64,000 bases of DNA from Elymus sibiricus. Its lineage: Eukaryota > Streptophyta > Magnoliopsida > Poales > Poaceae. Below the pieces are notes generated by a model. It saw only the letters and a list, made by a program, of their open reading frames with translations, searched no databases and was not told where the DNA came from. The DNA lies in contig CM077670.1 in NCBI GenBank assembly GCA_039707655.1, forward strand, positions 146,362,001 to 146,426,000, given 5' to 3'. Numbering within the stretch: the stretch's first letter is position 1; each line of letters begins with the position of its first letter. Shown here piece by piece: positions 32,985 to 45,300 of the stretch. A program made the position numbers and the translations under genes.

Positions 32985-34253
32985 TAACAAAGCCAAGGCG
33001 GCTCGGTTTAAATAAACCGGACAGAACCGGAGAAAACACGGCCTACTAAAATGAAACGAACCGATCTAACTAGATCTAATCCGCGCCGTAGATAGAAGAT
33101 TGAACGTAGGGAGTTGCAGCGGTGGCTTATAATAGGGTGGACGACGGCGATGACAACAGCGGTTCGGGCGTGGACGGCGGTGGCGCTCCGGTGGTCTACG
33201 GTGTCGGCGGAGTGGACGAGCGGATGCGGCGGAACGAGGCGATGTCGGGGGTGGTCTCGGCGTCTCTTGGGGAAGACGGGCGGCGGCGGGGCGAAGTTGG
33301 CCGAGCTTTGGTGCTCTGCGGCTCCGGCGAGGGCGCACGAGCTTGGGGTCGTCGCTGTAGAGGAAGGGAAGGATCAAGACCATGTCAAATAGGTGCGCAC
33401 GGTCTAGGGCTTGCTATTGACAGAGAGAGGGATCAAAGGGAGGCTCACCAGCGCCGGAGTTGACGGCGACAGCGGCTACGGTCGGCAAGATGTGATCGAC
33501 GAGAGCGTGGGCTATGGGTAATTTCGGGCTCGGGGTTTAAGAGCGATCGAGAGAGAAGGGACGTAGGTATTTATAGGACAGAAATCTTGGAGGAGGGGAA
33601 AGCTCGGGCTAGGGTTTTAGGGCGGCGAGCGCGCGGCCGTGTGCGAGCCGGACTCTGGCTTGGTATGCGGGAAGAGGAGTCCGGGCGGAGGTAGGGGATG
33701 GGTGCGGGCCCCACGGGTCAGTGACCGCGGAAGAGAGAGAGGTGGGGCGGGCACTCGACATGAAGAGGTTTCGCGCCCACGCGTGGGCTAAGGCCGAAAG
33801 GCCAGATGGGCCGGCCGGCGCTGGATTGCGTTGTTTTTTTTTTTGAATAAGACAGGGAAGAAAAGTCATAAAAGAAAAAAATAGAAATTAATTTTGCCTA
33901 GACAATATATATATATCCAAATTCTTAGAATAAAACATAGAAAAATGTGAACTATTTTTCAAAGGCAAATAAATTATTTTCAAATGGAATTCAAATCCTT
34001 TTTCATTTCTTGAAATGGAAGAAGTCATGTCATCTTCACTCTAGGGTTTGTATTGAAATGAATTTGAATTAATTGTTGATCAAAGGCAAGAATGAAAGTT
34101 TTGGGAAAGTCCTTTTATTCCCTCTGATTTAGCTTTTCAAAAAGTTTCAAATTTCACTCACTTTCAGTCAATCAATCAACAAACAATCAAACAATCAATC
34201 ATAATTACTTAATTAATTCAACATTCCAAAATTTAGAATTTTGGCATGTTACA

Positions 34254-35486
34254 AACCTACCACACTTAAAATGAATCTCGTCCTCGAGATTCGGAAAGGC
34301 TAGCAAGAAAAGGGTTAGGGTTTGGGGTCTTCTAGCAAATCCATTGATCAAAAGAAGGTCTGGGGTGCTACCACACTTAAAACCAAAGTCATGGGTCCAT
34401 CAAAACTCAAGTACTTCTTTCCTTGACAGAGTCTGTCTTCTCACAAAATCTTGAGTCCTCGCATAAGTTCTTCCGGGGCTTGATAGGTCTGACGCCAATA
34501 CTAAACAACGGTCATTAATCTCATGGAGGTCAACAATAATGGTTTCTCCTACAGTAAAAGGGTCTGGGCTAAATCTCACCGTATAACCTACGTTTGGCAA
34601 CCACTGCCTGGTACCAGGGTTTCTTAACATACCATTCTAAGGCTTAAACAAGGTTTTAACGATCGTCATCCTCTACTATAGGTAAGTCACTCCAGATTTT
34701 CCATACCAAATAGCGAGAGCGAATGATAAGAGTAAGTCATCATGGTGGCCAAGCCATGTCGCACCCAAATCATTACTCTGTATAAGGTTTAGCAAATCTC
34801 GTTTGCAAACACTCGGGCATTCTCACCAGCATTGCAGAATATCTCTTGTCCAAGAACGTCGTTCAGACAAATCCATCGATTCTACAAGTCAAACAAACAT
34901 CTACTGTTTCTTCACAACTCTCGGGGTTTTACGTAACCTCCTATGAAAACGTTTGCTGATCAAATCACAGCTTCGTCCAAATTGCTTCCTTCAACAAGGT
35001 AGTGCTTGATCCTTAATAACTCCTAAGCCTGTGGGGTATGGGCCCACTTTAATACTTGTACAGCTTTAACTCATCCTCGGAGTGACGGTTGTTCCATATT
35101 CCAACATTAAACCTCCTTTAAATCCAATAATACTTCATTCCTTCATACTTTCGGGTAACTATCATAACGAAAACAAAACTCCAACTTATTTTGTACAAAC
35201 TCCACCCTATGGAACAACATTTTCCTTTGCATTGGTCTAGTGTTCACACAGGGTATTACCACCCTTAAAACGTATTGCACAAATCCATCCATAGACCATA
35301 TTTCTCATATCCCCGAAAATGGTCAAAATCTTTGTTTATAGAGTATCAACTCAATCATGACAATTAATTTTATTGATTCATGAATTCATTACAATCTCCA
35401 AGAATTCCATTACAAAATTCAACTCCATATCCTCATAAAACTAAGAGTGCTTCTTACTACATTTATTACCAATATTAAAATCTCAA
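34254..35486 (-). other. Element C interior between gag and 3' LTR: pol-tail scrap only
   Basis: Next to the LTR the minus strand reads PNLEDEIHFKCGRFVT, close to the pol end of element 1 (PNLEDEIDPKGGRFVT). This shows that the last codons and polypurine region of a chromovirus pol were kept while RT and integrase were lost. A 76-residue frame at 34630-34400 has no recognisable domain. The rest is non-coding. Confidence 0.6.
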
Positions 35487-36602
35487 CTACTCAGCTCCAG
35501 CTTCCTTGGGTTCTGGACAGTCAATGGCATAATGTCCTGCAGCATTGCAATGAAAACAATTAACTTCCGACAATTCCCTGGGTTTCCTTGTGCCTCCATA
35601 CGTTCCTTGGGTTCTTTGCTTCTTTTCTAGACAATCATTGGCATAATGTCTGGTGTTCTTGCACTCAAAACAGGTAATATGACTCTTGTCCTTCCTTGTT
35701 GGTGCAGCTGGGTTGGGATGATGTTGGCTTCCAATTCCTCCAGTTCCACTATCATGACTGTGGCCACTGGGGTGGTGTCCAATGCTACCGTGTTGAGAAT
35801 GACTTCCATGGTTCTGATGGTTGTGTACTCCAAACTTATTGGGTCTTGATCCAGTATTTCCTGAGTACAGGGTGTAGCGGGGTTTCTGCTGAACTCTAGA
35901 GTTATACCTTCCCTGTCCGTACTTCCTTTGGCGGTGCTCCATCTACCGCTGTTTACCTTCAAGCATGATAGCCTTGTCAACCAATTCTTGATAGTTATTA
36001 TAGGTAGCCACGGTCAACTGCATTTCCAGCTCATAGTTCAGTCCTTCCAGGAACTTCTCTTGTTCAGCGGCATCTGTGGCTATGTCTCCTAAAGCATAAC
36101 GAGCTAGCTGGCTGAACTCATCCACATACTGTGCTACAGTACGGCTTCCTTGGTGTAGGTTGTGGAATTCCCTCTTCTTCAGACTGATGGCTCCAGCTAA
36201 AACATGTGTGGTGCGGAAAGCTTATTGGAACTGATCCCAAGTCACATTTGTCATGGGGTATGTGGTGGTGTAATTCTCCCACCATGAAGCTGCTGGTCCA
36301 TCCAATTGGTGAGCAGCAAACCTCACCTTATCTGCATCATTGCATCCGGCTGTGGCCAGCTCCCTTCCAATTCTGCGGAGCCAGTCATCAGCGACAATCG
36401 GCTCCGTGCTGCTTGAGAACACTGGTGGGTTCAACCTCAGGAAACGGGTAAGGCTATCAACTTGGGGTGGCGGGTTGTTGTTGTTCTGGCTCTAGTTCTG
36501 CATCAGGAGCTGCAACATCTGGTTCTGGGTCTGGAGCAACTGTTCTATGCTGGGCCCATTGCTTCCCAAGCCACTCCTGGAATTGTCACGTCTCGGCGGC
36601 AT
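35487..36602 (-). pseudogene. gag: Element C gag, three in-frame stops
   Basis: One 372-codon frame from ATG 36600-36602 (MPPRRDNSRSG). Capsid core: VADDWLRRIGRELATAGC, AASWWENYTTTYP, then VDEFSQLARYALGD. Two zinc knuckles lie near the C-terminus (CFECKNTRHYANDC and CFHCNAAGHYAIDC, both CCHC). Stops: TAG at 36492-36494, TAA at 36222-36224, TAG at 35943-35945. No frameshift is apparent. Two CCHC knuckles distinguish it from the single one in element 1. Confidence 0.88.
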
Positions 36603-37078
36603 CTGGTGGGTTTAGTAGCGATGAGGTAAGGTTGGAGTGAGAGAGAGGGAGAAAGATACCCATACAAACAATATAGTTTTAAAAATATGTTTTATTTGTG
36701 GCGGTCAGAAAAAATCACACAATGACAGCTCACAAATCATCGCATCTAACGTGAGTATATAACAGGGGTTTGGTCCTCTAAAAGTTATATAAATGTTGGA
36801 ATTCTTCAGGGTCTTCAATTTCTTCGAGTCTTCGGAGTCTTCAATTGTTGTAGCGGCAATTCTGCAAGATGAAATCCTTTTGCTCTGATGTGATCCTTAG
36901 TCGATTCTCCGTGTGGTTAAGAGGGAAAAGGTTATATTCAAACTATTTGAGGTAAGAGGGACTATTTGATAAAATCAGAGAAGACGAGAAATAAAGGGTC
37001 TTTTTGAAAATAAAGTGTTAGAGATATCTTGTCCAAGGGCTTTCTAGTTTCTAGGGTCACATCCTACAGTCAACATGT
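36603..37078 (-). other. Element C 5' leader
   Basis: Non-coding sequence between primer site and gag. Nothing else recognised. Confidence 0.6.
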
Positions 37079-37090
37079 GCTCTGATACCA
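37079..37090 (-). other. Element C primer binding site, tRNA-iMet
   Basis: Minus strand TGGTATCAGAGC, four bases from the LTR edge at 37095. It fixes the orientation of element C. Confidence 0.9.
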
Positions 37091-37094
37091 TCTC

Positions 37095-40000
37095 TGTAGC
37101 GACCCGACCCAATACGGTCAAGTCTCTATGCTTTCTGTGCCATCCCTGGATCAGTATGCTGGCACACATAGTACTTCGATGAAATACCATAACATCACAT
37201 GTAAATAAATACCGTAGATCCAGAGTATACATTGTATATGTCACAGCGGAAACATAGCAAGTTGAGTGTAGACCGTAACCCTATATCGTCTCTTACTCGT
37301 CGTAGAAAATATCTGCAACATGATACGTTGCAGCCATGTAGGTCAGTACATTTAATGTACCGGCAAGATCACAATAGAAACAGATGAAAAGTCTATTCTA
37401 TATGCAATATGGCTTTGAGGCTCTGTGTCTGAGTTTTTACATAAAAGCCAATTTTGTCCTAACTCAAAGTTTTCACTTGCATTTTTAATACTACGTGGAT
37501 GATACTTAGGAGATGGTTCCGCCAACCAATTCTCATTCCTTGGTCATTAAAACCCCAAATTCATTAAATCGGTAAGAGTGTTGAGAATATCCAGACAATC
37601 CAATTCCAGGCGCTCAAATTGTCCGTAACCGGGGACACGGCTAATCGATTAGTTTAACACTCTGCAGAGGTTTGCGCACTTTTCCCGCAAGACTCGATCG
37701 CCTCCCTTGTAGTCCTCGCACTACCCGGTGTTTCAGAACAAGATGACCAAGACACAGTCTTTCCAGAGTACTCAACTATGTTAGAGCCCATAATAGCTTG
37801 CAATTGCACATGGAAGCTTCTGGTCTTGAAAGATGCATCAATCTCTTTGAGCCTAGGTGGCCATCCGTAATACTGGGTGATCACTGGTCAATCCCCCGGA
37901 TCCCCTGGTAAAACTGGGTAATCACTGGTCAATCCCCAGGATAAAACTGGGTAATCACTAGTCAATCCCTATAATCCCCGGGTAATCACTGGTCAACCCC
38001 CAGGATCCCCTCTTGAGTCTGTAGCACTGGGTGATAACTAGTCAATCCCTAGGATCCGCTCTTGAGTCCATAGAACTGGGTGATCACTAGTCAATCCCTA
38101 GGATTCCCTCTTCTTGCAAGTAGTCCACCCAGAAGTGTATTGAAATCTTGAAGTCTTGTAGTCTTGAGGTTGATCCAGATATTATTATCACACTCACATC
38201 TCACATGAAACACTCATACCAATCCCCGTCTACTTAAGCATAGCTGTAACTAACTTAACAACGATTCCTGGGGCTTGGTGACAAGGGCATGGGTTCCTAC
38301 CTCATGATTCTACTCAGGCTACAAGTTTCAATATTCCTATTGGATGCAAGAGGAAAAAGTGGCACTAATGCAATAAAATCATAGGTATTCAACATATGAT
38401 CAAAGTGAATTTACCTGGTATAGTTAATGAAGTTTCGTCGCACTCACGATACTTGATAACGATACTATTCGCACTCCGGACAACCTATAGCATTCAAAGA
38501 AAACATCACGAATAGATAACCAACACTCAAACAACACCAGCATCAAAGAACCAAATAACTCCAAGCAACAGCAGCATAGCAGTAGGTATTGGTTATCTAA
38601 AAGCTAATAGGATCATGATGCAAAAGGAATCAATTAATTTCGATAGAAGGTTTGGAGGATATGGCCTCCGAAATATTCAAATTAAAAATAAATTTGAATA
38701 GTGGGTAAAATTAGTGCGAGTTGGCATATATGCTGTTACAATGGATAGGGATTGACATGGATTCAATATGCAAAAAGAATCACTCAAAAAAGTGCTATGG
38801 TTTATAAAATATGACCATATGATTGTTTGAATTCAAATTTGAATTGATCAAATTTGAAAAGTTCAAAAGGTGAAACTAATGATGCTACTGGATAGATGGG
38901 ATCAATACAAACCATTAGGAAAAAGAATCACTAAATTTGGAGTTATAGAATTAAAGATATGATAAAAGAAAAATCAGAATAGAATCTGAAAAAAAATATT
39001 TTCTGAACGTGCTAGGGAACGGCCACTGCCACGTGGTGCGATCGGGTTGGATGGGTTGTGTTTGCTGCGGAGCTAAGCAGCGGACGGCCGGTGCATAAGA
39101 AAAACGGGGCGGCTGGCGGCTAAGTAAGAAAGCCAAGGCGGCTCGGTTTAAATAAACCGGACAGAACCAGAGAAAACCCGGTCTAATAAAATGAAATGAA
39201 CCGATCTAACTAGATCTAATCCGCGCCGTAGATAGAAGATCGAACGAAGGGAATTGTGGCGGTGGCTTACAGTGGCGGTGGACGATGGCGACGACGACGC
39301 AGGTTCGGGCGTGGACGGCGGTGGCGCTCCGTTAGTCTACGGCGTCGGCGAAGTGGACGAGCGGATGCGGCGGACCGAGGCGATGTCGGAGGTGGTCTCG
39401 GTGTCGCTTGGGGAAGACGGGCGGTGGCGGGGCAATGTTGGCCGAGCTTCGGTGCTCCATGGCTCCGGCAAGGGCGCACGAGCTCGGGGTCGTCGCTACA
39501 GAGGAAGGGAAGGATCGAGACCATGTCAAAGAGGTGTGCACAGTCTAGGGCTTGCTATTGACAGAGAGAGGGATCAAAGGGAGGCTCACCGGCGCCGGAG
39601 TTGACGGCGACAGTGATCGACGAGAGCGTGGGCTACGGGTAGTTTCGGGATTGGGGTTTAACGGGGATCGAGAGAGGAGGGACGTAGGTATTTATTGGAC
39701 AGAAATCTTGGAGGAGGGGAAAGCTCGGGCTAGGGTTTTAGGGCGGCGAGCCCGCGGCCGTGTGCGAGCCGGACTCTGGCTTGGCGTGTGGGAAGAGGAG
39801 TCCGGGCGGAGGTAGGGGATGGGTGCGGGCCCCACTGGTCAGTGACCGCAGAAGAGAGAGAGGTGGGGCGGGCGCCCGACGCGAAGGAGTTTCGCACCCG
39901 CGTGTGGGCTAAGGCCGAAATGCCAGATGGGTCGGCCGGCGCTGGCTAGCGTTAGGCTTTTTTTTTAATAAGACAGGGAAGAAAAGTCATAAAAGAAAAA

Positions 40001-40698
40001 AAATAAAATAAATTTTGCCTAGACAATATATATATCCAAATTCTTAGAATAAAACATTGAAAAATATGAACTATTTTTCAAAGGCAAATAAATTACTTTA
40101 AAAATATATATATATTTGTAATAACTTCAAATTGGATTTGAATTTGATTTTCAAATCTTTTGCAAATAGTTTTCTGTTTTCTTTCTTCAGTTACTTTTTA
40201 AATCTTCTCTGAATTTTGAAGGGTCATGTTACCTTCACTCAAATATTTTATATTCAGAGAATTTGAAATTCCAACATAAAAGAGAAAAACTCCGAAGGGG
40301 TTTTCAAATAAGTTTTGAAAGTGGTACTCATCACTTCCCACTCTATTTCAAATTTGAAGAAGTCATCTTATTTTCCCTCATGAAAATCCTTGAGTGGCCT
40401 AAAGTTTCTGGTTTGAAATTATTTTCAAATGGAATTCAAATCCCTTTTCATTTCTTGAAATGGAAGAAGTCATGTCATCTTCACTCTAGGGTTTGTATTG
40501 AAATGAATTTGAATTAATTGGAGATCAAAGGCAAGAATAAAAGTTTTGGGAAAGTCCTTTTATTCCCTCTCATTTAGCTTTTCAAAAAGTTTCAAATTTC
40601 ACTCACTTTCAGTCAATCAATCAACAAACAATCAAACAATCAATCATAATTACTTAATTAATCTAACATTCCAAAATTTAGAATTTTGGGATGTTACA
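37095..40698 (-). repeat. 5' LTR of element C (3604 bp)
   Basis: Serves as the promoter copy on the minus strand. The TATA counterpart at 39689-39696 reads AATAAATA on the minus strand instead of TATAAATA, so the box is damaged in this copy. The CTGGGTAATCACTGG-type tandem recurs at about 37875-38105. This LTR shows the empty Harbinger target (39121-39140). Confidence 0.92.
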
Positions 40699-41152
40699 AA
40701 AGATGTCATGCAAGTTCTTACTATAAGCACGTATGACTATATACGGAATACATGCCTACATTACATTGATGAATTGGAGCTATTGTGTATCGCTCTAGGT
40801 TGTGACTGTTACATGATGAATGTCATCCAACACAAATATCCATCGCTGATCCAATGCCTACGCTTTTCTCATATTGATCTTTGCTAAGTTACTACTGATG
40901 CTGCTGTTACAATCATCACAAACTGCTTCTGTTACTGTTCCTGTTACTATTGCTACTGTTACTAAAACTATCAAACTACTATGCTACTAAACACTTTGCT
41001 GCAGAGATATTATATCCCAGGTGTGGTTGAATTCACAACTCAACTTCTAAGGCTCATAAATATTCTTTGGCTCCACTTGTGTCAAATCAACAAATTTGGG
41101 TAAAATACTACCCTCGAAGACTTTCGCAATCCCCTATACTTGTGGGTTATCA
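40699..41152 (+). repeat. 3' LTR remnant of element B, right part
   Basis: Continues the LTR (matching from about 27532 to 27986) to its end TTATCA, after the duplicated AAAGA of element C. Confidence 0.9.
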
Positions 41153-41949
41153 TAGATGTCTATGAGGAGGTCCACTCACGTTCGCGGTGGATCAAGTTCA
41201 TCCACAAACACCACACAACAACAACAAGTTTTCACTCAGGGGATCTTCTTCACCAACCGTGAAGCAAGGAAGAAATACCAGAAGCTTCATGCAAGGAAGA
41301 TCAAAGCAACTGTCGGGCCTGTTTCTGGAATAAATCACAGAATAGCCCCAAGTCACACCAGCCCCAAGATCAGAACAACTGGTGGACTTCCTTGATATAA
41401 ATAACTAGTACACACATAATATTACACAGGGTTGAGCTAGAGTGCTCAACATTTAATACAAACTTGTCAATATATGACGGTGGAGGAATAAGACAGTGGC
41501 GCGGTGATAGCACAACTCTGATACAATAAAGTAGAGTCAAGCGTCAGTGTGAGGCTTGACTATTTTATTGGTGTAGCGAAAGCACTGCGGATGATACACG
41601 TGGTAGACTCCAAGACCACAGTTGACTGACTTGGAACACCTCTAAGCGTCGGGCTCGCTAGTGCAATCTTCCTCCACAAGCTCGTCTTCCTCCAGGTCTA
41701 GCCAAATTAACAAGCCAGGGACAAGCCTGTGAGTACGTTGGAATGTACTCGCAAACATTATGAACGAAAGATATACCGAATGCATATGCTCATGCTTTAT
41801 TAAATGATATGCTTATGCTGAACAAAGTTGAATCATGGCATGATAAATATTAATATGATGCGGAAGAATAAATATATTACTTGTAATAAATCAAGAAAAT
41901 AAAGTGGAACATCGGGTGCTGGACCGCCCGAGGAATTCCAAGAAAAATG

Positions 41950-42046
41950 CCAAACGGGTGTCTGAAAGCGACGCCTCGAGAGGTCTTGAAAAGAAATCCC
42001 AAACGGGTGTCTGAAAGCGACGCCTCAAGAGGTCTTGAAAATAAAT
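41950..42046. repeat. Two-copy 49-bp tandem repeat
   Basis: CCAAACGGGTGTCTGAAAGC and following bases occur twice with period 49, immediately left of the 51-bp array in solo LTR D. Confidence 0.8.
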
Positions 42047-42340
42047 GAGTATCCAGGTGGACTAGCCATCCCAAGTGATACCCAGAAAAATATAAAGGAG
42101 TATCCAGGAGGACTAGCCATCCCAAGTGATACCCAGAAAAATATAAAGGAGTATCCAGGTGGACTAGCCATCCCAAGTGATACCTGGAAAAATATCAAAG
42201 AGTATCCAGGTGGACTAGCCATCCCAAGTGATACCCAGAAAAATATAAAGGAGTATCCAGGTGGACTAGCCATCCCAAGTGATACACGGAAAAATAAAAG
42301 TAGGTATCCAGGTGGACTAGCCATCACAAGTGATACTCAG
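42047..42340. repeat. 51-bp minisatellite, five full and one partial copy
   Basis: Units begin GAGTATCCAGGTGGACTAGC at 42047, 42098, 42149, 42200, 42251 and about 42302. The period of 51 is a multiple of three and the array is open on both strands (plus-strand unit KEYPGGLAIPSDTQKNI). Copies 1, 2 and 4 are nearly identical. It is absent from the LTRs of elements 1 and C. Confidence 0.95.
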
Positions 42341-45300
42341 ATTTCACATAGAATAACAGAGTTAGTCCACAATAATATTTATGATAGCAATAATATTCAT
42401 GATATCATCAGTGGTGACAATAATTATCCTGCAAAATGAATCATGCTCAATTTAATTATTTCCTCCGAAGACCAACACCGGGACCGACACTTGACCCTTC
42501 CTAGCTAACGTCCTTGACCGTGGACACGGCTATTCGAATAGATATATAACTCTGCAGAGGGTGTACTCTTTACCCACAAGTAAAGGATTTCTTTAGCCAA
42601 CACCGAGGCGCTGACTAATTCCCATTACGGTCTTTGGGTTGAAAACACACCTGACCAGCACACACCAGATTAACTTTCCGGATGTCAGGAATCACCCAAA
42701 ACATCGTTCAAGAAAAACTCTAAGTCAGGGAGACCATCGTCTCAAATAGCATGGGATCAGTATTTATACGTGCGGATTACAAGGGGTGCCCCCCTCTTGG
42801 CCCAGCCGGATACACCAATGCCCCCTGACTCAATGACTGGCATTAGTCCATGGCCGTGGAACCCTCATCATGGCCTCTCTTTGTGGTGTGCACACGGACA
42901 GGGGTTAGCAACTTACTACACCACACTCCCCTCGTGGAAAGACGTGTGGCAGCACGGTATTTAGCTAGGCATGACGGACAAGACTCGATCTAGGTCAACT
43001 CAGGAGGTGTTGTTATTATGACTGGCATACTTCATATGCCACCGTGACACCATCGTGTCATGATGTGACCCATGCCCACCGGCACGTCCAAGGCAGGAGA
43101 CACACTCCTGGGTTCTCACAGCTTTTATCCACGTTAGAAATATTCTTGGATGCATGCAAGAATGCACAAAATGATATGACCATGCATGCACATGCTATTC
43201 ACCATATAACCGGTGAAATCTCGAATGGATGCAAACGTGTATGCAATCACCATATCCCAAGTTCAAAAATGATTGCCTTGCTCAAAGTAGTTAGAAGGTG
43301 ATACCTCGAAATTCCCGGCAAAGTTCCCCTCCTCGATTTCTATAAAATGCAAAATTCAAATTCAAATCAAAATTTTGTAACAATACAAAAAGTTGTCTAA
43401 AAATATTTTCAAATAAATACTAAAAAAACTAGAGTGAAAAAGAAGAATTTCAAAAAAAGAATCAACCGAAAATGTTTTGTGGTTTAAAAGTTATTAAAGT
43501 TTTAAAACCAGGGACTTTTCTGCAAAATAAATATAACCAGCGGGTCCCTGCGCGATAAAACAGAAAACGCTTCGGGCCAAAGTACGCTTTCCAGTGCAGA
43601 AAGCGTAAACAGACCAAATACGCTTTTAGTTTAAACGGAAAAAGAATAAAACGCTGACGGGTGGACCCCACCCGTCAGGTTTGAATTTCAAACGCGCTCG
43701 CGCGCGAGAACAGTGAGGGGAAGGCCATCACCGGCGGCGATCGCCAGGGTTTCAGCAGGCGGCGATGGTCGGGATGTGTTCAGGGCGGGATTCCGCGTCG
43801 GTGGGTGGTGGTGGTAGTCGTCGGCGAGCACCGGAGCGACGGCGAGGTCAACTCCGGCGGACGGCGGCGTCGGGTGAAGGTGGATCTCATCGGGGAGGGC
43901 TTCGGTCGTCGAATTGAGGCATGGAGCAGATGAGTGGGTACACGAGAGGGCGACTGGTGAAGTTTGAGGGGTGGAGGTGGAGTAATGGCGTCGGAAGCTT
44001 CCGTGGACCCGAGGCGGATCGGCCGGTCGGAAGTGGAGAAGAAGACCTCCCCGAGGTCGGGAAGGCGTGCGGGAGGTCGATTGGGAAGGCATAGGGGTGG
44101 TGGATGTTTAGAACGAAGCGCGGGGATCCTTTATATAGGCGAGTCAAGGAGGTCAGAGGCGGAGCGGATTACGCCGGAGTAAATCCGGCCGGCGAGGTAG
44201 TTAGGGACGGTGGCGAGGTTGGTGAGGGATTAGTGAGATGAGAGGAGTCTTCTGGTAGCGCCAGCACGATCAACCACCTCGTCCCGCTGCCCTATCCACG
44301 ACAGGCACCCGTATGGCCATGGTGGCCGTGTCCGTCTCCGACGACTGCCAGGCGAGGCCGGGACGGTGTGGACGGCACGCAAAGCTGCAGAGGAGGGCGA
44401 CGCATGGGAGGAGGTAGGCAGGACAGTGGTGAGATGAGTGATGGCCACTAGTGGCCGTGCCGATCCGCTCGGCCACCGCGGCTGAGGACGGTGGCCGTTA
44501 CACCGGCCGGTTCCTGTGCTGTCGGCGGCGAGCAACTGACCAGAGGGGTCCCCGGCGACTCATTTAAGCTCAACAGAGCATGGATGAGGAGGAGAGGGAG
44601 TGGGGTGCATCGCGCGGCGCCTAACTCCACTGTTGTCTGAACTTTGCTGTTAACTGAATTTTTTTGACAGTGCTACAGTGTGCACACCAGGTGTATGATG
44701 AAATGCCAGAGGGTTCTAGGCATTTTCGGAATTTTGGAGAATTTTTGTGGTGAGGTGTTGCTGCATAATAGAGATGCTGGCCAAATTTCAGAATTTTTGG
44801 AGCAATAAAAATTAGGTTTTGATCAGAGGGATTGAATCTGGTCCAAACTTGAATTGAATGAAATTTGAATTTTTTGATCTGTGGAACATAATGTTTTTGG
44901 TGAAATGGGGTGTGGGTACTGCCATGTAGTTGGAGTAATTTTTGTGGGTGCAGAAGAGTTAGAAATAATATAGTTCCTTTGTAAATCAAAGAAACTAGGA
45001 ATATATGAAATTCCAACTTTGGAATTTATGAAATATAATAAAAATATTTTTCTGGAGAGGAGAGGTATTGGATACTGTCCTAGGGGGTGAGAATGACTTA
45101 GATGATAATTTAGAAGTGACAGAAAAATATTGGGAGAATTTTCTATGTGCAAGAGAGAGAAATCAAAGGGATCATTTCATTGGAATAATTCAATTCCCAA
45201 AAAGTTTTCTAAGGGAAAAATATTTTTGATCCTATAAAATATTTACTCAAATAAGAACCCATTAAATCAGAAACCATTCTTAAAAAAAATTGAACCCAAT

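Larger units (their letters stand above)
28864..34253 (-). repeat. 3' LTR of element C, with Harbinger insertion
   Basis: About 3.33 kb without the insert. Compared with the right copy it lacks about 325 bp near 33975, a deletion flanked by AAATTA. A minus-strand TATAAATA lies at 33575-33568. A degenerate tandem of CTGGGTAATCACTGGTCAAT-type units occupies about 29665-29910. Confidence 0.92.
28864..40698 (-). mobile_element. Element C: gag-only chromovirus-type LTR retrotransposon, nested in B
   Basis: TSD AAAGA at 28859-28863 and 40699-40703. LTRs at 28864-34253 (contains a Harbinger insert) and 37095-40698; both are TG...CA, ending in TGTTACA on the plus strand. The primer site and gag are on the minus strand, so the right LTR is the 5' one. 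The interior is only 2.84 kb: a gag with three stops and a small pol-tail scrap, no RT or integrase. It is a non-autonomous derivative of a Tekay/Del-type element. Confidence 0.93.
26562..41152 (+). mobile_element. Element B: gypsy (Athila-like) retrotransposon, internally deleted, nested in A
   Basis: TSD TAGAT at 26557-26561 and 41153-41157. The left LTR 26562-27986 (TGATACGTCC to GTGGGTTATCA) is complete. It is followed by a tRNA-Asp-type primer site and a truncated gag. At about 28720 gag is joined to the middle of the 3' LTR at a CTCCG microhomology, removing the rest of gag, all pol and about 0.8 kb of the LTR. The LTR remnant (28721-28863 and 40699-41152) is split by element C. Without C, B is about 2.75 kb. 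Confidence 0.9.

Noticed and set aside
33043..33869. GC-rich frames in element C LTRs (also 39254-39815)
   Set aside because: Frames occur on both strands, differ between the two LTR copies, and lie in the U3 upstream of the TATA.
42035..42439. Protein gene with 17-residue repeats, or a CRISPR-like array
   Set aside because: The repeats are directly adjacent without unique spacers, so not CRISPR. The frame is just the 51-bp minisatellite inside a solo LTR, and is equally open on the other strand.
43690..44630. Possible host gene in the GC-rich part of 41311-45417
   Set aside because: Overlapping frames on both strands, Pro/Arg-rich, within a sequence bounded by LTR ends and a GCAAC duplication; it is the U3 of solo LTR D.
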